Below the pieces are notes generated by a model. The model did not search any database. It saw nothing but the letters and a program-made list of their open reading frames with translations, and had not been told where the DNA came from. Shown one piece after another: positions 57,394 to 64,000 of a stretch of 64,000 nt of DNA (within the stretch, counting starts at the first letter, position 1; every line of letters begins with the position of its first letter). The position numbers were made by a program, and so were the translations under genes. Origin of the DNA: Cristatella mucedo (taxonomy: Eukaryota > Bryozoa > Phylactolaemata > Cristatellidae); the NCBI GenBank assembly GCA_009760855.2, contig WPIO01000015.1:1342501-1406500 (forward strand). The letters are read 5' to 3'.

Positions 57394-58025
57394 TGCATTT
57401 GTACAAGCAACGAAAGAACATGTAGACCTCCCTGCTTCGTTGCACGAGTGATTTTGACAGCGACTTATCATTTTCATAGCTAGCTGAGCAATCCCGTCTT
57501 GAATGCCTTAATTTTAGACAGGGTGTGCGGTACGGTTGATAACGTCAAGCAGAGCTATAGCCATACAGGCATCGTGGTTGGCATGAGTGTATTATAGGGG
57601 TGAATGGGTCGACTGGTCATTCGCCACCGTAAGCAGAACTGGCTCCCTTTTCGGCTTAGATATTACTTTGGCCCTCACCCTAGGCAGCTAACGCATAGGA
57701 AGGCACCAAGTCACTGGGGTGGCACAGTCAGGTTCGCCACGGTAACCGCAGTTCAACCTTAGTTGGAGCAGCAAGATACCACAATTGACGTCAGTGGTGA
57801 AGCTGTTGTCTCCTACGCCTAACGTCTCACCCTCCTAATAAGTTGTTCAACCAATTAACGCCAAGCTGGCCGGGGAGGGTGGCGTCAAGTAGTTGTCACC
57901 AGTAGTTAGCCTGGCGTACCCTACATTAAAGGTATGGCAAGCACTCGTAGCTCAGTCTTCTAGTCTAAAGTCGTCAGGTCTTGCAGGCTTCACTTCGAGA
58001 CACCAGCTTCGGTGAAGCACGGGGC

Positions 58026-58076
<51 letters not shown>

Positions 58077-59158
58077 AAGCTCGACTTCTTACTTTGATCT
58101 CTGAGAGTAAGTATTAGCCATAGCTTCTATGTCTAGAATTACAATAGCAAGACATGTGTCGCTCATTACGCTTCATAGTAGGTTGTGTTTCGAGGCAAGC
58201 GACCGCGAGGTTGCCACGACAGGAATTGAATTTCTTTGCTAAAAAAAAGCACTTCAATGCCAGTCACAGTCACACGAGCACAGACCCGATGCTGGCATTG
58301 TGCTGTTCAAGACACGCAAGTTGCATGCCTATACGTGCAAGCACACGAGCAAGTGACATGCACGTGCAAAGATACCTCGACCGCCTATGCCTATGCCCGT
58401 GTATGCTAACACTGCCAAATCGCTCTCATTCCGGTCAACTCAGCTGTCTTTGGCCAAGCGATATCGGCCACGCAGCCGGTACGGTACGGCTGCAATGAGC
58501 CTGTTTTGACAATATTTACCAATGACTAGAGGCGGCCAGCCGCAGAAGCAGATAAGGACCCAGCCGGCCAGGTTGCTGCCATCCTTGGCCTGCCAGAGCC
58601 AATCGCGGACCGGTCCGAGCCGCGTGGGCCGGCTGAGCAGCAGCACTGAGATAAGAGCAGCCACGGCAGCTGCTCAAGAGCCGCGACAGGAAGCGGCCTC
58701 GCCCCCACTCAGCCGTGGCACGGCCGTCAGGAGTGTGGGCGTCGGATCGGAAGCATGTGGGAGGCCAAAGCCGTGGGCAAAGGGGGCGCGCGCCACACCC
58801 AAGAGGGCGGGCTCGAGAGCGCAGAGAGCTCGTCTGCAGCCTGACGACTGGCGAACAGTGGCAGACGAGCAAAAAGCCGCAGAAAAGCAAGCGTCCGCAG
58901 GCTCTTCCGGCCTCGGCGGCAGCTGTGCAGCCAATTGCTGTCAAGAAAAATCATCAGCCTCTCGCCGCAGGTGTGTGCCACCCCTTGGGGCAATCCTGCT
59001 TGCCGCCAGGAAGCACGCGTCATTCAAGTTCACGCTGTCTCTCCTGCCCCCTGCCAAACCTACTCGCCTTTTCCACGAGTCCGGACAGAGGTCGGTCAGT
59101 CAGTCAGTCAGTCAACGGCAGGCAGTGCTGACTCTATAAGCCCAGCAGCGCCTCTTCG
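57394..59158. other. Region downstream of the RASL12-like gene
   Basis: Contains a pure CA run at 58028-58074. From about 58500 to 59158 it is GC-rich; a 205-codon plus-strand frame there is low-complexity and most likely reflects the 3' untranslated region of the minus-strand GTPase gene. No clear AATAAA on the minus strand was found near the stop. Confidence 0.4.
58028..58074 (+). repeat. (CA)n microsatellite
   Basis: Pure CA dinucleotide tract. Confidence 0.97.
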
Positions 59159-63536
<4,378 letters not shown>

Positions 63537-64000
63537 CTACAAAAAGAAAATACGAGTAGCCATGCAGATTACTTCCTTGGTGCTGACAAGTTCCAGCAAG
63601 TCCCGAAAAGTTCTAGCTCAGCTTGTATGCCTGAATTCGATAGGCTAGTGCACTGCACTGTCAGATAACATGAAATGTATAAGTTCGGTTTAGTTGCATA
63701 GCCAGAATTAAGCCAACGAGGGTTTAAACTGAGCATCCATAAAGCAGCTAATCACGGGAAGGCTGATGGGTATACGCTTAGGGGCATAGGTACCCCTTCG
63801 GGTCGATCCAGGGCCCTCAGCCCTATCATGATGCATGCAACCAGTAGCCAGTGGCAGGCCAGGATTTTCAGGTAGGGTGCAAGCTCTGCAGACAGAGATA
63901 AAACACAGTGGAATCGTAAGTCTTTTGCTGGACAAGTAAGCAGTGGCTGCATTTATATTTTGCCACCATCGAGGCACAACAACATGGCGTCATTGAGGTA
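63537..64000. other. RASL12-like intron to the window edge
   Basis: No P-loop (GxxxxGKS/T) exon is visible on the minus strand here, so the first coding exon should lie beyond position 64000. Confidence 0.45.

Noticed and set aside
57940-58015. tRNA-like segment (GTAGCTCAGT... TTCGAGAC)
   Set aside because: Box-like sequences only; no acceptor stem pairing and no clear anticodon arm.
58522-59139. 205-codon plus-strand frame
   Set aside because: Low-complexity and driven by GC-rich sequence that is most likely the 3' untranslated region of the minus-strand GTPase gene.

Overview
The window is nuclear DNA from an intron-rich animal. Three protein-coding genes can be rebuilt exon by exon with GT-AG splice sites and matching phases. 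The rest is dominated by decayed retrotransposons, tRNA-derived SINEs, DNA-transposon remnants and long microsatellites. No bacterial operons, rRNA, CRISPR arrays or convincing functional tRNA genes were seen. The phylum cannot be fixed from the sequence; an invertebrate metazoan is the safest guess.

Left part (about 3.4-29.4 kb). A compact three-exon gene for a small soluble cytochrome b5 runs on the + strand (5373-6636). A CT microsatellite and a 23-base G tract lie in its first intron. It converges on a large eight-exon gene on the - strand (29411 down to 7429) encoding an MPPE1/PGAP5-type metallophosphoesterase, the enzyme that trims a side group from GPI anchors for ER exit. The reconstructed protein is 387 residues and has all metallophosphoesterase motifs and a transmembrane segment at each end. 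Its introns hold many SINE and LINE copies. A possible last exon of an unrecognised + strand gene lies at 3406-3537.

Middle part (about 30-58 kb). No gene is supported. It holds LINE 3' ends in both orientations, a Ty3/Gypsy remnant whose integrase region is cut by a LINE insertion (49.7-52.6 kb), a hAT transposase C-terminal fragment (48.7-49.1 kb), a pogo/Tigger-like non-autonomous element (38.2-38.9 kb), two tRNA-SINE families and four copies of an unrecognised repeat of about 470 bp. That repeat starts with a hairpin and has a TATA-like box in one copy. Several open reading frames remain unexplained.

Right part (59.2 kb to the edge). Three 3' exons of a Ras-like small GTPase, closest to RASL12, lie on the - strand (63536 down to 59159). 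The P-loop exon would be beyond the right edge.

The three genes do not form a pathway. The clearest system in the window is the retroposon community: one SINE family carries a 3' end nearly the same as the terminal hairpin of the dominant LINE, which suggests it is mobilised by that LINE.
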